64,000 nt of DNA from Dehalococcoidia bacterium (GTDB lineage Bacteria; Chloroflexota; Dehalococcoidia; Lucifugimonadales; UBA3495), in assembly GCA_022823505.1 (NCBI GenBank), contig JAJEIA010000058.1, positions 1 to 64,000 of the forward strand, given 5' to 3'. A program made the position numbers and the translations under genes. Under the pieces are notes generated by a model. The model saw only the letters and a list, made by a program, of their open reading frames with translations, did no database searches and was not told the DNA's origin. Below, in pieces: positions 8,332 to 18,310 of the stretch (its first letter is position 1; each line of letters opens with the position of its first letter).

Positions 8332-9405
8332 ATGAACGCCATGACGGTTTCGCCGGTTCCGCAAACCATGCGCGCGCTGTCGCTGGTGGAAGCAGGAAAT
8401 CCGCCCACGCTGGCGGTGGTGGAGCGCGGGGTACCGACGCCGGGGCCCGGCGAGGTCCTGCTACGTGTGGATGCGTGCGGGTTCTGCCATCACGACTACC
8501 TGGTGATGACAGGCACGCTGCGCCGGGGGGTCACGCCGGGCGTCATCCTGGGGCACGAAATAGCGGGTACGGTGGTGGCGTTGGGCGAAGGAGCCTCCGC
8601 GTTGCGGACAGGGGATCGGGTGGTCAGCCTGCTCACCGCGGCGTGCGGCCGGTGCACCCGGTGCCAGACCGGGCGGGAGCACCGGTGTGTGAACGGCGCC
8701 GGCATTGGCCACGTGCGGGACGGCGGGTTCGCTGAGTTCGTCACCCTGCCCGAGGCGGCGCTGGTGGCGGCGCCGGTGGGCATTGATCCGCAGCACGCGG
8801 CACTGCTGGCGTGTCCCGCCGGGGTGGCATTGTCCGGTGTCGAAGCGGGGGAAGTCGCGGCAGGGGATACCGTGGTGATCACGGGAGCCGGGGGAGGATT
8901 GGGAAGCCATGCGGTCTTGCTGGCTGCGTCCAAGGGGGCCGAGGTGATCGCGGTGACGTCGTCGCCGGACAAGTTGGCGGGTCTGGAAAGCCTCGGGGCG
9001 TCGATGGTGATCGAGGTCGGAGACGGGCCCGACCTGGCGGAGATCGTGCTGGCAGTCACCGACGATGCGGGGGCGGACGTCGTGATCGATACGGTAGGTC
9101 CCCCGGTGTGGCCCGGCGTCCTGCGGTGCCTGGGGCAGTATGGCCGGGTGGCGCTCCTGGGTGACGTGACCGGGGAGCCGGCGCCCGTGCGCCTGGCGGA
9201 GGTGATATTTCGGGATCTGCGGTTGTCGGGGGTGTCCGGGGTGTCGCGGCGGACGCTGGAGCGATGCGTCGAGATGGCAGCCGCGGGCGAATTGGAACCT
9301 GTGCTCGCGGAGATATTGCCCCTCACGACGCGAGGCGTTCAGGAGGCGGTCCGAATGGTGGCGGAGCGCCGGCCGTTGGGGCGGGTGGTTTTGACTCCGG
9401 CCTGA
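8332..9405 (+). CDS. Zinc-binding alcohol dehydrogenase (MDR family)
   Basis: 357-residue medium-chain NAD(P)-dependent dehydrogenase acting on alcohols or aldehydes in the cytoplasm. Catalytic zinc ligands are seen in CGFCHHD and GHEIAGTV; the structural-zinc lobe keeps four cysteines (ACGRCTRCQTGREHRC). The Rossmann cofactor loop is GAGGGLGSHAVLLA, followed by a strand ending in VTSS, so cofactor preference is unclear. Closest in style to zinc-type quinone/alcohol oxidoreductases. ATG 8332 is the first good start, divergent from nfo with 83 nt between them that must hold both promoters. Substrate unknown. Confidence 0.88.
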   Translation: MNAMTVSPVPQTMRALSLVEAGNPPTLAVVERGVPTPGPGEVLLRVDACGFCHHDYLVMTGTLRRGVTPGVILGHEIAGTVVALGEGASALRTGDRVVSLLTAACGRCTRCQTGREHRCVNGAGIGHVRDGGFAEFVTLPEAALVAAPVGIDPQHAALLACPAGVALSGVEAGEVAAGDTVVITGAGGGLGSHAVLLAASKGAEVIAVTSSPDKLAGLESLGASMVIEVGDGPDLAEIVLAVTDDAGADVVIDTVGPPVWPGVLRCLGQYGRVALLGDVTGEPAPVRLAEVIFRDLRLSGVSGVSRRTLERCVEMAAAGELEPVLAEILPLTTRGVQEAVRMVAERRPLGRVVLTPA

Positions 9406-9568
9406 CTGACCCCCGTAGCGTATCGGCTATCGGGACGGACGTGGCGGCGGTTGGGGTCTTGGTTTTGGGAGAGGGAGTGGATCCTTGTCGGACGAACCGT
9501 TCGAACGTGGTTCGCCGGGCGGTTGCCGCTGCTGACCCGTGGCAGATTGCCGACGGGCCAGCCCGCGG

Positions 9569-10078
9569 TCAGGTCGCATAACGGTTCACCACTTCCTCAT
9601 GGGCGGATTCCGCGGCTGCCAGATTCAATGAATGATCTACCTCCAAATCAACGCGCTGGGTCGCGTTGTCCCACCACCGGTGAATGTGCCCCAGGGCTTC
9701 CTCAACTTCGGACTCCCCGATTCGGTCCGTTTCAATCCTGCGCCACAGGGCGTCCGCGTCATCCATTAACAAACTACACGTTTCGGCCACCAACCGGCAC
9801 ACAGCGACGTCCCTGGCATAATTGCACAGCGCGTCCCAGACAGTCAGCCCGGCAAGTGCAAGGCCGCCCAATATGCCCACATAGAACAGCCAGGGGTACA
9901 GCGTTCCGCCATAGAGTATGCCGCCTTCTACGGCGATACCTACCAGCAGCGCCAATCGCACCCAGCGATGGATGCGCTGCCGACGGTCTGCCATCGCCCG
10001 GTAATAGCGCATTTGCCATTCCAGGTCGCAAAGGGTATCCCAGACGGCTTTTCGGGTGATGTCAGTTACGGTCGCCAT
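9569..10078 (-). CDS. Hypothetical two-helix membrane protein
   Basis: 169 residues, unrecognised. A helical, charged N-terminus (about 1-38, ending DRRQRIHRWVR) precedes two adjacent membrane helices (about 40-60 and 65-82), and a long helical, acidic cytoplasmic tail follows. This order resembles stand-alone SLATT-type 2TM proteins, some of which act as effectors in nucleotide-signalling defence systems, but no partner gene (nucleotidyltransferase, SLOG) is adjacent, so that is only a guess. Stand-alone gene; about 160 nt on its 3' side hold nothing I can identify. Confidence 0.55.
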   Translation of the reverse strand: MATVTDITRKAVWDTLCDLEWQMRYYRAMADRRQRIHRWVRLALLVGIAVEGGILYGGTLYPWLFYVGILGGLALAGLTVWDALCNYARDVAVCRLVAETCSLLMDDADALWRRIETDRIGESEVEEALGHIHRWWDNATQRVDLEVDHSLNLAAAESAHEEVVNRYAT

Positions 10079-10254
10079 CGCAGAGCCCCCGTCATCCCTT
10101 CGATACAGTCGGTTCGTCGGCGAGTGGAAACAATGAACTCGGTCTCGCCGTACCCCGGAAAGACTGTGAAACCCATTTTACACTCGACGCGGGGGAACAG
10201 GGCGACGGACGGAATGAGCAGACCGCAGCGGCGGCGCTCCAGTCTTCCGTAAAT

Positions 10255-11211
10255 CTAAGCGGTTGCCTCGCGGCGGCCCAGGGTGAAGATACGGCCGAAC
10301 TCGCGGCGGTCCCAGATGACCAAGAACTGGGCCGCGATAAAGATGGAGCTGTAGGTACCGACCACGACGCCGATGGCCACCACGAGGAGGAGCTCGCGGA
10401 TGGAATCGCCGCCGATGAGCAGCATGGCGAGCAACACCAGGAGCGTGGTGAAGCTGGTGTTCACGGACCGGCCCACGCTCTCGATGATGCTGAGGTTCAC
10501 GGTGTCCTCGAGGCTGCGGTCGGGGACCCGGATGGCATTCTCGCGGATGCGGTCAAACACGACGATGGTGTCGTTGACCGAGTATCCGGCCACGGTAAGG
10601 ATGCCGACGATGAACATGGCATTGACTTCCATGTCCAGGACGCGACCCAGGATGGAGAACACGCCGAGGACGATCACCGTGTCGTGGATGAGGGTCACCA
10701 CCGCGGCCACGCCGTAGCGGTAGGCCCGAGGTACCCGTCGGAAGGCGTACCAGATGTAGATGAGGATAAAGACCGACGCCACCAGCAAGGCCAGGAAGGT
10801 GTTGCGCACGGTCTCCTGGGCGATGATGGGCGACACGGTGTCGACGCCGGAGGCGTCGATGGGACCGATCTGGGCCTCCAGCGCGTCCTCGATGCGTTGT
10901 CGCTCCGATTGTCCACCGGCGGTGGCCTCTTCGAGGACGCGGGTACGGATCAGGACCGAGCGGTCATCCACGGATTGGACCAACGCCTGGGGATGGCCGA
11001 CGGTGGACAACAGTTCACGAACGGCGTTGGCGTCGGCCGGATCCACAAAAGCGACGGTCAGGACTGAACCGCTGGAGAAGTCGATGCCGGGCTTGAGGCC
11101 GGAACCGCCGGAGGCCCAACCCGGCGGGGCAATCATGGACAGCAGGCCGGGTATGATCACCAGGGCCGAAATGACGAAGTACCAGCCGCGCTTGCCGACG
11201 ATATTGAACAT
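10255..11211 (-). CDS. secF: Protein translocase subunit SecF
   Basis: 318-residue membrane protein that with SecD uses the proton gradient to pull exported proteins through SecYEG. The first helix is followed by the family motif KPGIDFSSGSVLTVAF, then a periplasmic/external P4 region, then the block of five helices with VTLIHDTVIVLGVFS, AGYSVNDTIVVFDRIREN and the ESVGRSVNTSFTTLL signature. It begins 3 nt after the secD stop, so translation is coupled. Length is normal. Confidence 0.96.
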   Translation of the reverse strand: MFNIVGKRGWYFVISALVIIPGLLSMIAPPGWASGGSGLKPGIDFSSGSVLTVAFVDPADANAVRELLSTVGHPQALVQSVDDRSVLIRTRVLEEATAGGQSERQRIEDALEAQIGPIDASGVDTVSPIIAQETVRNTFLALLVASVFILIYIWYAFRRVPRAYRYGVAAVVTLIHDTVIVLGVFSILGRVLDMEVNAMFIVGILTVAGYSVNDTIVVFDRIRENAIRVPDRSLEDTVNLSIIESVGRSVNTSFTTLLVLLAMLLIGGDSIRELLLVVAIGVVVGTYSSIFIAAQFLVIWDRREFGRIFTLGRREATA

Positions 11212-11214
11212 TCG

Positions 11215-13050
11215 TTATTGGCCCCCCTGGGCCGATTGAGGACGCTGCCCGGTGGAACGGGGCTGGATCTTTTCCGGGGTGAACAGGTTGGCGGCGCGGC
11301 CCAGCCCGGTGGCCTGCATGGCCTGGAGCAGGTTCCGGCTGACCAGGACCGCAGTGAACATGCTGACGAGGACGCCGACGAGCAGGGTCAGGGCAAAGCC
11401 GTTGACCAAGCCGCCGCCCAGCCGGTTGCCGAACCAGAGGAGCACGACGCAGGTAATGAGCGTGCTGACGTTGCCGTCCCGAATGGCGGGCCAGGCGCGG
11501 TTGAAGCCCACGTCAATTGCCGAACCCAGCGAGCGACCCAGACGGATCTCCTCCTTGACGCGCTCGAAGATCAGGATGTTGGCGTCTACGGCAAGGCCGA
11601 TGGACAGTATGAACCCACCGATGTGGGGCAGGGTGAGAGTTATGGGCACCAGCTTGAAAATTGCCAGGGTGACGACGGCGTAGCACACGAGGGCGACGGC
11701 GGCGACCACACCGGCGGCGCGGTAGTAGGCGATGACGAAGACGAGGACCAGGCCCAAGCCGACCAGGCCGGCCCGGAGGCTGCGTTCGAGGGATTCCTTG
11801 CCGAGGATCGAGTCGACGCCGGATTCCTGGATGAGGCTGAGCGGGACGGGGAGACGACCGGACTTGAGCTGGATGGCGAGGGTGCGGGCGGATTCGCGGT
11901 TGAAGCCGCCGGAAATCTGGCTGCGTCCATCACGGATATGAGCCCGGGCGACGGGGGCGATCAACTCGCGCCCATCGAGGAACACCGCGATTACCTCGTC
12001 GGTCTGTGGGTTGGTCTGGGTGTTGATTTCCCCGGTCATCTGGCCGAAAAGCTCGGCCCCGCGATCGTCGAACTGGATGTTGACCACCCACGCGCCGGTA
12101 GCCTGATCGGTGCCGACGAAAGCGTCGGAGAGATCGTCGCCGGTGAGGCCGACGCTGCTGTCGGTGAACGGAGCCAGACAGCGGCCCCCGGCGGCGGCTA
12201 GAGGTCCGGCACACTTGCGGCGGAGGAACTCGAGCTGGGCGGTTTCGCCGATGAGGCTCTTGGCGTCGTCAACGCTGCCCGTCACCTGATAGTCGACGAT
12301 GGCGCCGACCTCGGACTCCAGGATGGTGCGGAGAGCCTGGCGTTGTGATGTGTTCAACGTGTTCTCGGTGGTGATGCGGAACCGGTTTTGCCCCCGGCTC
12401 TCCACGTCGTCACCGTAGCCTTGCTCGGCGATAACGCTGCCGAGTTTGGCGATGTCGGCGTCATCGGTGAACTGCACGGAAACCACGGAGCCGGTGGCGC
12501 CGGGAAGCTGGACGATGATCCGGTCGTCGCCGAAGCGCTGGACGATGGGTTCCTCGGTGCCGTAGAGGTTGACGCGATTGCTGATAATGCCGAGCACGCC
12601 TTCCATCTGCTCGTTGGTAGGCGGGGGCGTGTCGTCGGTGATGAGATCGACGGGTTCCGCGATGGCTTCGGTGAGCGCCTGGAGTACGGCGTCGCGGCGT
12701 TCGGGGACCAGGTACTCGCCGGAGATGCGGAAGGTCAACCCGTCATCGGACTGGCTCACCTGACCCTGGTAGTCAACGGAGGCCAGGGCATCCTCCACGT
12801 CGGCGGTATCTGCCGCCGCGTCGCCGGGGAAGGTGACGGTCAGGACGGTTCCGGTGTCGGCCTGGTAAACGAGGTGCGCGCCGCCCTGCAAGTCCAGGCC
12901 GAGACGCAGGCCCAGCGGACCGGTGTCGGCGCGGTCAATGCGGGGAACGCCCGGTATGGCGATATGGATTTCCGGCATGGCGAGCGAGACGGCCGAAACG
13001 GTCAACACCGCCAGAATGAAAATCGTCAGTAAAACGGTGCGTCGTCGCAT
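11215..13050 (-). CDS. secD: Protein translocase subunit SecD
   Basis: 611 residues from ATG 13050. One N-terminal helix is followed by the D1 motif LGLRLGLDLQGGAHLVYQ, the large P1 domain, ISGGFNRESARTLAIQLKSG (D4) and a C-terminal six-helix block with LPHIGGFILSIGLAVDANILIFERVKEE. Partner of SecF, encoded immediately downstream. P1 is acidic and carries a Cys pair (about 290-305). An in-frame start at 13064-13092 would add 14 residues without a better ribosome site. YajC is not next to it. Confidence 0.96.
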   Translation of the reverse strand: MRRRTVLLTIFILAVLTVSAVSLAMPEIHIAIPGVPRIDRADTGPLGLRLGLDLQGGAHLVYQADTGTVLTVTFPGDAAADTADVEDALASVDYQGQVSQSDDGLTFRISGEYLVPERRDAVLQALTEAIAEPVDLITDDTPPPTNEQMEGVLGIISNRVNLYGTEEPIVQRFGDDRIIVQLPGATGSVVSVQFTDDADIAKLGSVIAEQGYGDDVESRGQNRFRITTENTLNTSQRQALRTILESEVGAIVDYQVTGSVDDAKSLIGETAQLEFLRRKCAGPLAAAGGRCLAPFTDSSVGLTGDDLSDAFVGTDQATGAWVVNIQFDDRGAELFGQMTGEINTQTNPQTDEVIAVFLDGRELIAPVARAHIRDGRSQISGGFNRESARTLAIQLKSGRLPVPLSLIQESGVDSILGKESLERSLRAGLVGLGLVLVFVIAYYRAAGVVAAVALVCYAVVTLAIFKLVPITLTLPHIGGFILSIGLAVDANILIFERVKEEIRLGRSLGSAIDVGFNRAWPAIRDGNVSTLITCVVLLWFGNRLGGGLVNGFALTLLVGVLVSMFTAVLVSRNLLQAMQATGLGRAANLFTPEKIQPRSTGQRPQSAQGGQ

Positions 13051-13224
13051 GCTGTGTATTCCAGGCCTCTGTGCTGGTATTCGGTGGCGCATGTTTGCGC
13101 CGATGGGGCTCGACCGGGTTATGTGGCCGCCACGCCTGCGGGGCGAGGAAAGCGCACGACGAGCGAATCAAGATACAAACAGGTTTATATGCGTTGATCC
13201 CAAGGGTATGGCGGCCTACGGGAA

Positions 13225-14697
13225 CTAAGATTGATCACCCAGTTTGACCAACCTGGCGGCCAGGTCAATGGCGTCCTCGCGACTTGAAATTTCGCCGACC
13301 GCTTCGGCCTCACGCAGGCGCGCGAGCAAGGAGCCGATGCGTGGTCCAGGAGGGAGGTCGAGGGCGTCCATCAGGTCGTGACCATTGATCAGGGGTGGGT
13401 TGCCGTCCCGGTTTCCGGGTTGTTCAGCCCCGGCTTCGAGGACAGCGGCAACCATTCTAGCATAGTTGGCCCAACGCTCCGGGGAAAGGTCGGGCCCGCG
13501 GGCGGCCAACACGTCGGCCATAGCGAGATAGAGCGTGTCCACTGCGGCGTCGCCGACGTCGCGATAGTACCGGAAGATCGCCCGACGCGACGGCATGGCC
13601 GGCGCCTCGCGGAGCTGGCTGGGCCGCAGGTGGTACAGAACCATTCGCGCAACCAGATCGGTGATCCGCGTTGACATGCGCAGCGACGCCAGACGGTGCC
13701 GCACTATCTCCGCACCCTCCTCGCTGTGGCCGAGGAAGCGGATACGGCCGTCGGCGTCGGGGGCACGGGTCTGGGGCTTGGCGATGTCGTGCAGGAGGGC
13801 GGCCAGCTTGAGGACGGTGCGTCGAGTGTGACCGTCGCCGATGATCTCACCGAAATAGGCGTCCTCTTTTGCAGTCCAGGGCGCCATGGTGTAGATGGCG
13901 TTGTTGCGGTGGCCGGCGGTGACCTCCTCGGCGTACTCAACGCAGTGGAGCAGGTGGCCCCAGACGTCCCAGTAGTGATGAGAACGGGGCTGCTGGCAGT
14001 GCCTGGTAGCCTCCAACTCGGGGATGGTGCGGCAGAGCAGGTCGAGGCGATCCAGGACCTCGAGCTGCGGCCGCGCGCCGGTGGCGGCGAGAATGGTCAT
14101 GAACTCATCGCGAACGCGCTCCGACGACACGCGATCCAGCAGGTGGGCGTCGCGGCGGATGAGGCGGGCGGTGTCGGGCTCCATGCGGAGGCCGACCTGC
14201 TGTGCCAGGCGGACGGCGCGGAGCATCCGGCCGGGATCGGCGACGAATACGCCGTCGCTGCCGGCGCGGAGGACGCGACGGGCGAGATCGGCGCGGCCGT
14301 TGAGGGGGTCGATGATGACATCGAAACGCTCGTCGGAATCCCAACAGCCGAGGGGGATGGCCATTGCGTCGACGGTGAAATCCCGGGAGCGGAGGTCGTC
14401 CTCGATGGAACCCGCGTGCCCGGAGACGTCGATCAGGAACGGCCGGTCATCTTCGTCTCCCGGAGGGAGGGCGACGCGGACGATATTCCACTCGGGCAGG
14501 GGCACGGCGGTGGCGTCGAGATGATCGGCGACGGCGCGACCCACGGGCTGGGCATCGCCGGGAACGGTGATGTCGAGGTCCTGGATTTCGCGGCCGAGCA
14601 GAGCGTCGCGGACCACCCCGCCGACCAGCCACGCCGGGGTGTTGATCTGGGCGTCGAAAAGCCCGGCCAGCCGGGTGATCAGGCTGGCGGAGTCCAT
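13225..14697 (-). CDS. CCA-adding/poly(A) polymerase family nucleotidyltransferase with HD domain
   Basis: 490 residues. The N-terminal class II nucleotidyltransferase head has GGVVRDALLG and the catalytic Asp pair in DLDITV, followed by RDFTVDAMA and the ADPGRMLRAVRLAQQ motif used in ATP/CTP selection and tRNA binding. The C-terminal half has an HD phosphohydrolase domain (HLLHCVEYAEE, ALLHDIAKP, GHSEEGAEI). This head-plus-HD form adds or repairs the CCA end of tRNA. With no other CCA enzyme in view it may be the sole one, but poly(A) polymerase activity cannot be excluded. Its start is 1 nt before the end of def, so the two genes are coupled. Confidence 0.9.
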   Translation of the reverse strand: MDSASLITRLAGLFDAQINTPAWLVGGVVRDALLGREIQDLDITVPGDAQPVGRAVADHLDATAVPLPEWNIVRVALPPGDEDDRPFLIDVSGHAGSIEDDLRSRDFTVDAMAIPLGCWDSDERFDVIIDPLNGRADLARRVLRAGSDGVFVADPGRMLRAVRLAQQVGLRMEPDTARLIRRDAHLLDRVSSERVRDEFMTILAATGARPQLEVLDRLDLLCRTIPELEATRHCQQPRSHHYWDVWGHLLHCVEYAEEVTAGHRNNAIYTMAPWTAKEDAYFGEIIGDGHTRRTVLKLAALLHDIAKPQTRAPDADGRIRFLGHSEEGAEIVRHRLASLRMSTRITDLVARMVLYHLRPSQLREAPAMPSRRAIFRYYRDVGDAAVDTLYLAMADVLAARGPDLSPERWANYARMVAAVLEAGAEQPGNRDGNPPLINGHDLMDALDLPPGPRIGSLLARLREAEAVGEISSREDAIDLAARLVKLGDQS

Positions 14698-14698
14698 G

Positions 14699-15334
14699 CT
14701 AATCGGCGACGGTGGCGTCGTCGGTCTGACGGGTGGCAGGACGCCCGTTGCTGGGGTCGAACTGAGGGACGACGTGGCGGGTGTTCATGCGCTGGGCCGC
14801 GGCTTCAAGGTCGGCGGCATCGGGTTCGCCGGTGGGCAGATATTCCACGTCGCCTTCTTCGTTGACGTGGATACGGAATAACTGGTCATGGGCGATGAGG
14901 TGGTCGAGGTACAGGATGCCGTTGAGATGGTCGGTCTCGTGCTCGATGGCCTGGGCGAGCATGCATTCGGCCTTGAGGCGCTGCTGCTTGCCGGCGAGGT
15001 CCTGGTACCGGACGCGGATGCGCTCGGCGCGGGTCACCATACCACGGTAGCCAGGCAGGCTGAGGCAGCCCTCCTCGACCTCGCGGAGACCCTCCCGGCG
15101 CATGATCTCGGGGTTGACCAGGACCAGTGCCTCCTCCCAATCCTCCATTTTGACCACGCACATCCGCTGCAGCACGCCGACCTGGTTGGCGGCCAGACCG
15201 ACGCCGTGGTGGGCGTTCATGGTCTCCGCCATGTCAGCGGCGAGTTGGGCCAGTTTGGCGTCGAACTGCGTGACCTTTCGGGCCCGCTGACGCAGGATGG
15301 GATCGGGAAAAACGCGCATTTGGAGCACGGCCAC
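14699..15334 (-). CDS. def: Peptide deformylase
   Basis: Metalloenzyme that removes the N-formyl group from nascent proteins at the ribosome exit. All three signatures are intact: GVGLAANQVGV, EEGCLSLPG with the metal Cys, and QAIEHETDHLNG with the metal His pair. I choose the GTG at 15334 because AGGGG lies 7 nt upstream and homology begins there with VFPDPILRQ; the upstream part of the open frame is not family-like. A C-terminal tail of about 60 residues (GEPDAADLEAAAQRMNTRH onward) extends past the usual fold and is likely flexible. Followed directly by the CCA enzyme gene. Confidence 0.93.
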   Translation of the reverse strand: MAVLQMRVFPDPILRQRARKVTQFDAKLAQLAADMAETMNAHHGVGLAANQVGVLQRMCVVKMEDWEEALVLVNPEIMRREGLREVEEGCLSLPGYRGMVTRAERIRVRYQDLAGKQQRLKAECMLAQAIEHETDHLNGILYLDHLIAHDQLFRIHVNEEGDVEYLPTGEPDAADLEAAAQRMNTRHVVPQFDPSNGRPATRQTDDATVAD

Positions 15335-15707
15335 GGTAGCACCCCTGGGCAGGCGGCATTGAGCGCCTGGAATGTTGCGGAATTCGTAGTATTGTCGTCG
15401 ATTATATTCCGGCGGTTTTGGGGGTGTAAAGGCGAGCACCCGGCCAGGGCCCTGACAGAGTCATCGTCAGAATCAGGATTTTCCGGATTTGGGGATTTTC
15501 CGGATTTAACAGCCGGGACTCAGCATGGCCACGACCCTGCAAATCCGATAATCCTGCGCAGCTTCATTCAGAGGATCGATTGCCGTCGCAAAGAACACCA
15601 GAATGGCCCGACAGGCCAGCGCAATTCGGCTGGCCGGCAGGTCGACCGAAAGCGCGGGGCGAATGATTGTCCCCCCGTGCGGTTGTGGATGCGCTATCGC
15701 CCATGGG
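15335..15707. other. Intergenic stretch between fhs and def
   Basis: 373 nt without a credible gene. It holds the GGATTTTCCGGATTT repeat block described separately (15466-15556) and presumably the def-CCA enzyme promoter near 15340-15430, where the sequence is locally AT-richer. Nothing else identified. Confidence 0.5.
15466..15556. repeat. GGATTTTCCGGATTT repeat with inverted partner
   Basis: GGATTTTCCGGATTT occurs twice exactly, at 15476-15490 and 15493-15507, and AAATCCGATAATCCTG at 15541-15556 is a near reverse complement. Together they can fold into an imperfect stem. A diverged pair with similar words lies at 39795-39900. It has the look of a dispersed intergenic palindromic repeat rather than a gene part. 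Confidence 0.55.
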
Positions 15708-17345
15708 TTACAGGTTCACGATCTCGCCGGCGGGGGATACGTCCATGTCGACGGCCCGGGGGCGGGTGGGCAGGCCGGGCAGGGTCTCGATGCGGCCGGC
15801 AAGCGTGTAGAGAAAACCTGCGCCGACGGAGGCACGGATGTCGGACACCGGGAAGACGTAGCCGGACGGGCTGCCCTTGAGAGCGGGGTCGTGGGAAATG
15901 GAAAGGTGGGTCTTGGCCATGCAGATGGGCAGATTGTCCCAACCCTGGGAGGTGAAGAACCGGGCGCGACGGCGGGCTTCGGCGGTCCAGGTGACACTGT
16001 CCGCGCCGTAAACGCGGCGGGCCAGGGCCAACACCTTGTCCTCGATGGATGCGTCGAGGTCGTAGGCGTAGTCGATGGCGCCGGGAGCGACCGCGGGGTC
16101 GGCGGAGGCGCGGGCGACGGCTTCGGCGAGGGCCACGCCGCCCTCACCGCCGTCGGTGAACCCGGAGTACTCGGCGGTGGCATAGGCGCCAGCCTGCTGC
16201 GCGATCTCGGCGGCGGCCTGCAACTCCTCGGCGCTGTCACCATCGAAGCGGTTGAGAGCGACCACGACGGGCAGGCCGAAGCTGCGGACGATGTTGATGT
16301 GGTGCACCATGTTGGCGGCGCCGACCTTCATGGCGTCCAGGTCGGGCTGGGCGAGATTGCGCCGGAGGGCACCGCCGTGCCAGCGCATGGCGCGAACCGA
16401 GGACACCAGGACGGCGGCGGCGATGGGCAGGCCGCTGTTGCGGGTCTTGATGTGCATGAACTTCTCGAAGCCCAGGTCGGAGGCGAACCCGGCCTCGGTG
16501 ATGATGATGTCGGCGTAACCGAGGGCCAGACGATCGGCGATGATGGAACTGCAGCCGTGGGCGATGTTGCCGAAGGGGCCGGAATGGATGATGGCCGGCA
16601 TACCCTCCATGGTCTGGACGAGGTTGGGCATGACGGTGTGACGCATGACGGCCATGAGCGGGCCGGCCAGCCCGAGATCTTCGACGGAGACCGGATCACC
16701 GCCGCGGTTGGTTCCCACGACCATCCGAGACAGGCGGGCGCGGAGGTCTTCGAGATCGGTCGCCAGGGCGAGGATAGCCATGATCTCCGAGGCGGTGATG
16801 AAATCGAAACGGGTCTCGCGGAGGGGGCTGTTGGCGTTGCCGCCGAGACCGGTGGTGATCTGCCGGAGGGCGCGGTCCGAGGCATCGGTGACGCGGGACC
16901 AGGTGACGCCCTCGGCAGCCATATCGCAGGCCTGGTTGCGGTAGACAGCGTTCTCGACCAGGGCGGCCAGGAGGTTGTGCGTGGAGCCAACCGCGTGAGC
17001 GTCGCCGGTGAAGTGGATGTTGATCTCGTCCTCGGGAACGACGCGGGCCTTGCCGCCGCCGGTTCCGCCGCCCTTGATGCCGAAAATGGGGCCCAGGGCC
17101 GGCTCGCGGAGGTTGACCACGGCCTTATGACCCAGCCGGCCGAGTCCTTCGGTGAGGCCGATGGAGGTGGTGGTCTTGCCCTCGCCGGCCGGGGTGGGCG
17201 TGATGCCGGTCACGACGACGAGTTTGCCGCGCTGGACGTTTTCGCGGATGGCGTCCAGGCTGACCTTGGCCTTGGTGTTGCCGTAGGGGATCAGGTGCTG
17301 CTGATCGATGCCCAGGCGTTCGGCCACTGCGCTAATGGGATCCAT
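15708..17345 (-). CDS. fhs: Formate--tetrahydrofolate ligase
   Basis: 545 residues, near the usual 555. ATP-dependent ligation of formate to tetrahydrofolate, giving 10-formyl-THF for purine synthesis, initiator tRNA formylation or one-carbon catabolism. The N-terminus MDPISAVAERLG and the P-loop TPTPAGEGKTTTSIGL (about 50-65) are diagnostic, as are REPALGPIFGIKGGG, the formate/THF region INIHFTGDAHA and the C-terminal ICMAKTHLSISHDP. Stand-alone gene on the minus strand; a long open frame opposite to it is a codon-bias shadow. Confidence 0.96.
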   Translation of the reverse strand: MDPISAVAERLGIDQQHLIPYGNTKAKVSLDAIRENVQRGKLVVVTGITPTPAGEGKTTTSIGLTEGLGRLGHKAVVNLREPALGPIFGIKGGGTGGGKARVVPEDEINIHFTGDAHAVGSTHNLLAALVENAVYRNQACDMAAEGVTWSRVTDASDRALRQITTGLGGNANSPLRETRFDFITASEIMAILALATDLEDLRARLSRMVVGTNRGGDPVSVEDLGLAGPLMAVMRHTVMPNLVQTMEGMPAIIHSGPFGNIAHGCSSIIADRLALGYADIIITEAGFASDLGFEKFMHIKTRNSGLPIAAAVLVSSVRAMRWHGGALRRNLAQPDLDAMKVGAANMVHHINIVRSFGLPVVVALNRFDGDSAEELQAAAEIAQQAGAYATAEYSGFTDGGEGGVALAEAVARASADPAVAPGAIDYAYDLDASIEDKVLALARRVYGADSVTWTAEARRRARFFTSQGWDNLPICMAKTHLSISHDPALKGSPSGYVFPVSDIRASVGAGFLYTLAGRIETLPGLPTRPRAVDMDVSPAGEIVNL

Positions 17346-17588
17346 GAATGGTCACTCCAGGGAGAAGGTTGGTTCGTTGAAGGAAGGGCGCCGCGTGGCC
17401 GGATACCACTGAACGCCAGAAAAATTATATCCGAGCGGGGACGAGGGACAAAACCAAAGCTCTGGCCGGCAAGACGACGACCTGCACGTCGGCGAAGGGA
17501 ACCCCGGAGCGTTGGGCACCATGAACCAAGCCCGGGCGCGACTCCGCCGGGCCCGGGCGTTGGGTCAGTCCAATGGTACCATCGGCGC

Positions 17589-18152
17589 ATGCCACGACTG
17601 TCCACCAGATGTCTGCTTGCCGGGCCGGGGCTAACCTGGGCCGCCGTGATGGTCATGATGGTGTTGATGTCGTGCGGTCCTACCGTGCAAGTGCATCCGC
17701 TATACGTCACGGATTTTTCCGACGACCGCAAGTTGGTGGGTTTTGCCGACGATGTATTCTTTGCGCAGGTGGTCGAAAGTCTGGGAACATCCGAATCGCG
17801 CGGGTTACCGGAAACCCAGTGCCGCATCAAGGTCCTGGAAACCCTCAAGGGTTCCTTATCCGGGCAGGTAACGGTGAATCAGTCAGCCGAGTTTCATGGC
17901 GCCTCCAGTCCGGAGGAGTTGATGGGGGAACCCGCACTGCTCGAAATAGGGAACAGTTATCTCCTGGTGACACGACGCTCCCCGCAAATGGCGTGGCACA
18001 CCGTGGCGTCGCCCTATGGAAGACTATTGATACGAGATGCTCCCAAAAACGCCACCACCGAGGAAGTACTTGCCACGCTCCACGCCAATGAATTACGAGA
18101 GCGGTTTACAAAGGCCATCGAAGAGGAAATACCGTTCAACGGTCCTCAGTGA
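17589..18152 (+). CDS. Putative lipoprotein
   Basis: 187 residues from ATG 17589. N-terminus MPRLSTRCLLAGPGLTWAAV is basic then hydrophobic and ends in the lipobox LMSC, so the mature protein should be lipid-anchored from that Cys (about 32). The rest looks like a small beta-rich domain: VDDVFFAQVVESLG-like strands, RIKVLETLKG, TVNQSAEF, GNSYLLVTRRS. This order recalls proteins with an OB-fold-like TIMP/NTR domain, but the family match is uncertain. Convergent with the nitrilase; the upstream 240 nt hold no other gene. Confidence 0.65.
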   Translation: MPRLSTRCLLAGPGLTWAAVMVMMVLMSCGPTVQVHPLYVTDFSDDRKLVGFADDVFFAQVVESLGTSESRGLPETQCRIKVLETLKGSLSGQVTVNQSAEFHGASSPEELMGEPALLEIGNSYLLVTRRSPQMAWHTVASPYGRLLIRDAPKNATTEEVLATLHANELRERFTKAIEEEIPFNGPQ

Positions 18153-18310
18153 TCAATTGAGAAGACCGGGCAGCTTTGCGTTACGCTCGCGGGCAAACGC
18201 CACGACACTTTCCCGCGGGCGGCAGCGGGCGGAGAGAGGACAGTTTCATGGCACGGGTGCGCCATGAACAAGACGCGGCAAACACCCGAGCATCACAGGT
18301 ATCAGGGCAG

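Noticed and set aside
15603..17588. Very long plus-strand open frame opposite fhs
   Set aside because: It is the antisense shadow of formate-THF ligase in GC-rich codons; only its last part, from ATG 17589, is a real lipoprotein gene.
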